DNA of 5,018 bases, from the NCBI GenBank assembly GCA_031267155.1, contig JAIRZR010000468.1, positions 1-5,018 of the forward strand, in the 5' to 3' direction. A program made the translations under genes and the position numbers. The stretch comes from Prevotellaceae bacterium (GTDB lineage: Bacteria; Bacteroidota; Bacteroidia; Bacteroidales; UBA932). Below, piece after piece: positions 5,005-5,018 of the stretch (positions are counted from its first letter, which is position 1; each line of letters begins with the position of its first letter). The notes beneath the pieces are model-generated. The model was not told where the DNA came from. It saw only the letters and a program-made list of their open reading frames with translations, and did not search any database.

Positions 5005-5018
5005 ACTGGACACCGAAT

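Overview
The window looks like part of a chromosome from a Bacteroidota (probably Bacteroidales) bacterium. The best evidence is promoter structure: at least three transcription starts carry the group's typical -7 box TAnnTTTG with a TTG-type -33 box, and the genes show no obvious Shine-Dalgarno sequence. The two metabolic proteins also read like Bacteroidales versions. Coding DNA is moderately GC-rich, whereas the long spacers are very AT-rich. The genus cannot be determined from the sequence alone.

Layout. Positions 1-652 (minus) hold the N-terminal 217 residues of a dihydrolipoyl dehydrogenase that runs off the left edge. Positions 812-997 (minus) hold a short relic of an IS110-family transposase that touches the 3' end of the next gene. 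Positions 993-2636 (minus) hold a complete AMP-forming acyl-CoA ligase of 547 residues with a good promoter. From 2766 to about 3081 (minus) lies a decayed, frame-shifted OmpA-like gene that has lost the middle of its peptidoglycan-binding domain. Positions 3177-3323 form a long imperfect inverted repeat. Positions 3476-3586 (minus) encode a possible 36-residue protein with its own promoter. Positions 3710-3957 hold an array of palindromes spaced 40-41 bp apart. Positions 4155-4713 (plus) hold a promoter, a 27-codon mini-ORF and a one-base-spaced gene of unknown function that is frame-shifted in an A5 run. The right end (4743-5004) is filled with dispersed repeats: heptamer repeats, small hairpins, a 20-bp repeat shared with the IS110 relic, and a pair of inverted REP-like palindromes.

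How it fits together. The two intact metabolic genes share a strand, but each has its own promoter and 340 bp of transposase debris lies between them, so they are probably not one operon. The ligase makes acyl-CoA; the dehydrogenase is the E3 subunit shared by 2-oxoacid dehydrogenase complexes and glycine cleavage. The remaining half of the window is an accessory, decaying region of gene relics and repeats. No defence system, CRISPR array, tRNA, rRNA or intact mobile element was found. The most unusual items are the regularly phased palindrome array and the mini-ORF plus frame-shifted gene behind a strong promoter.
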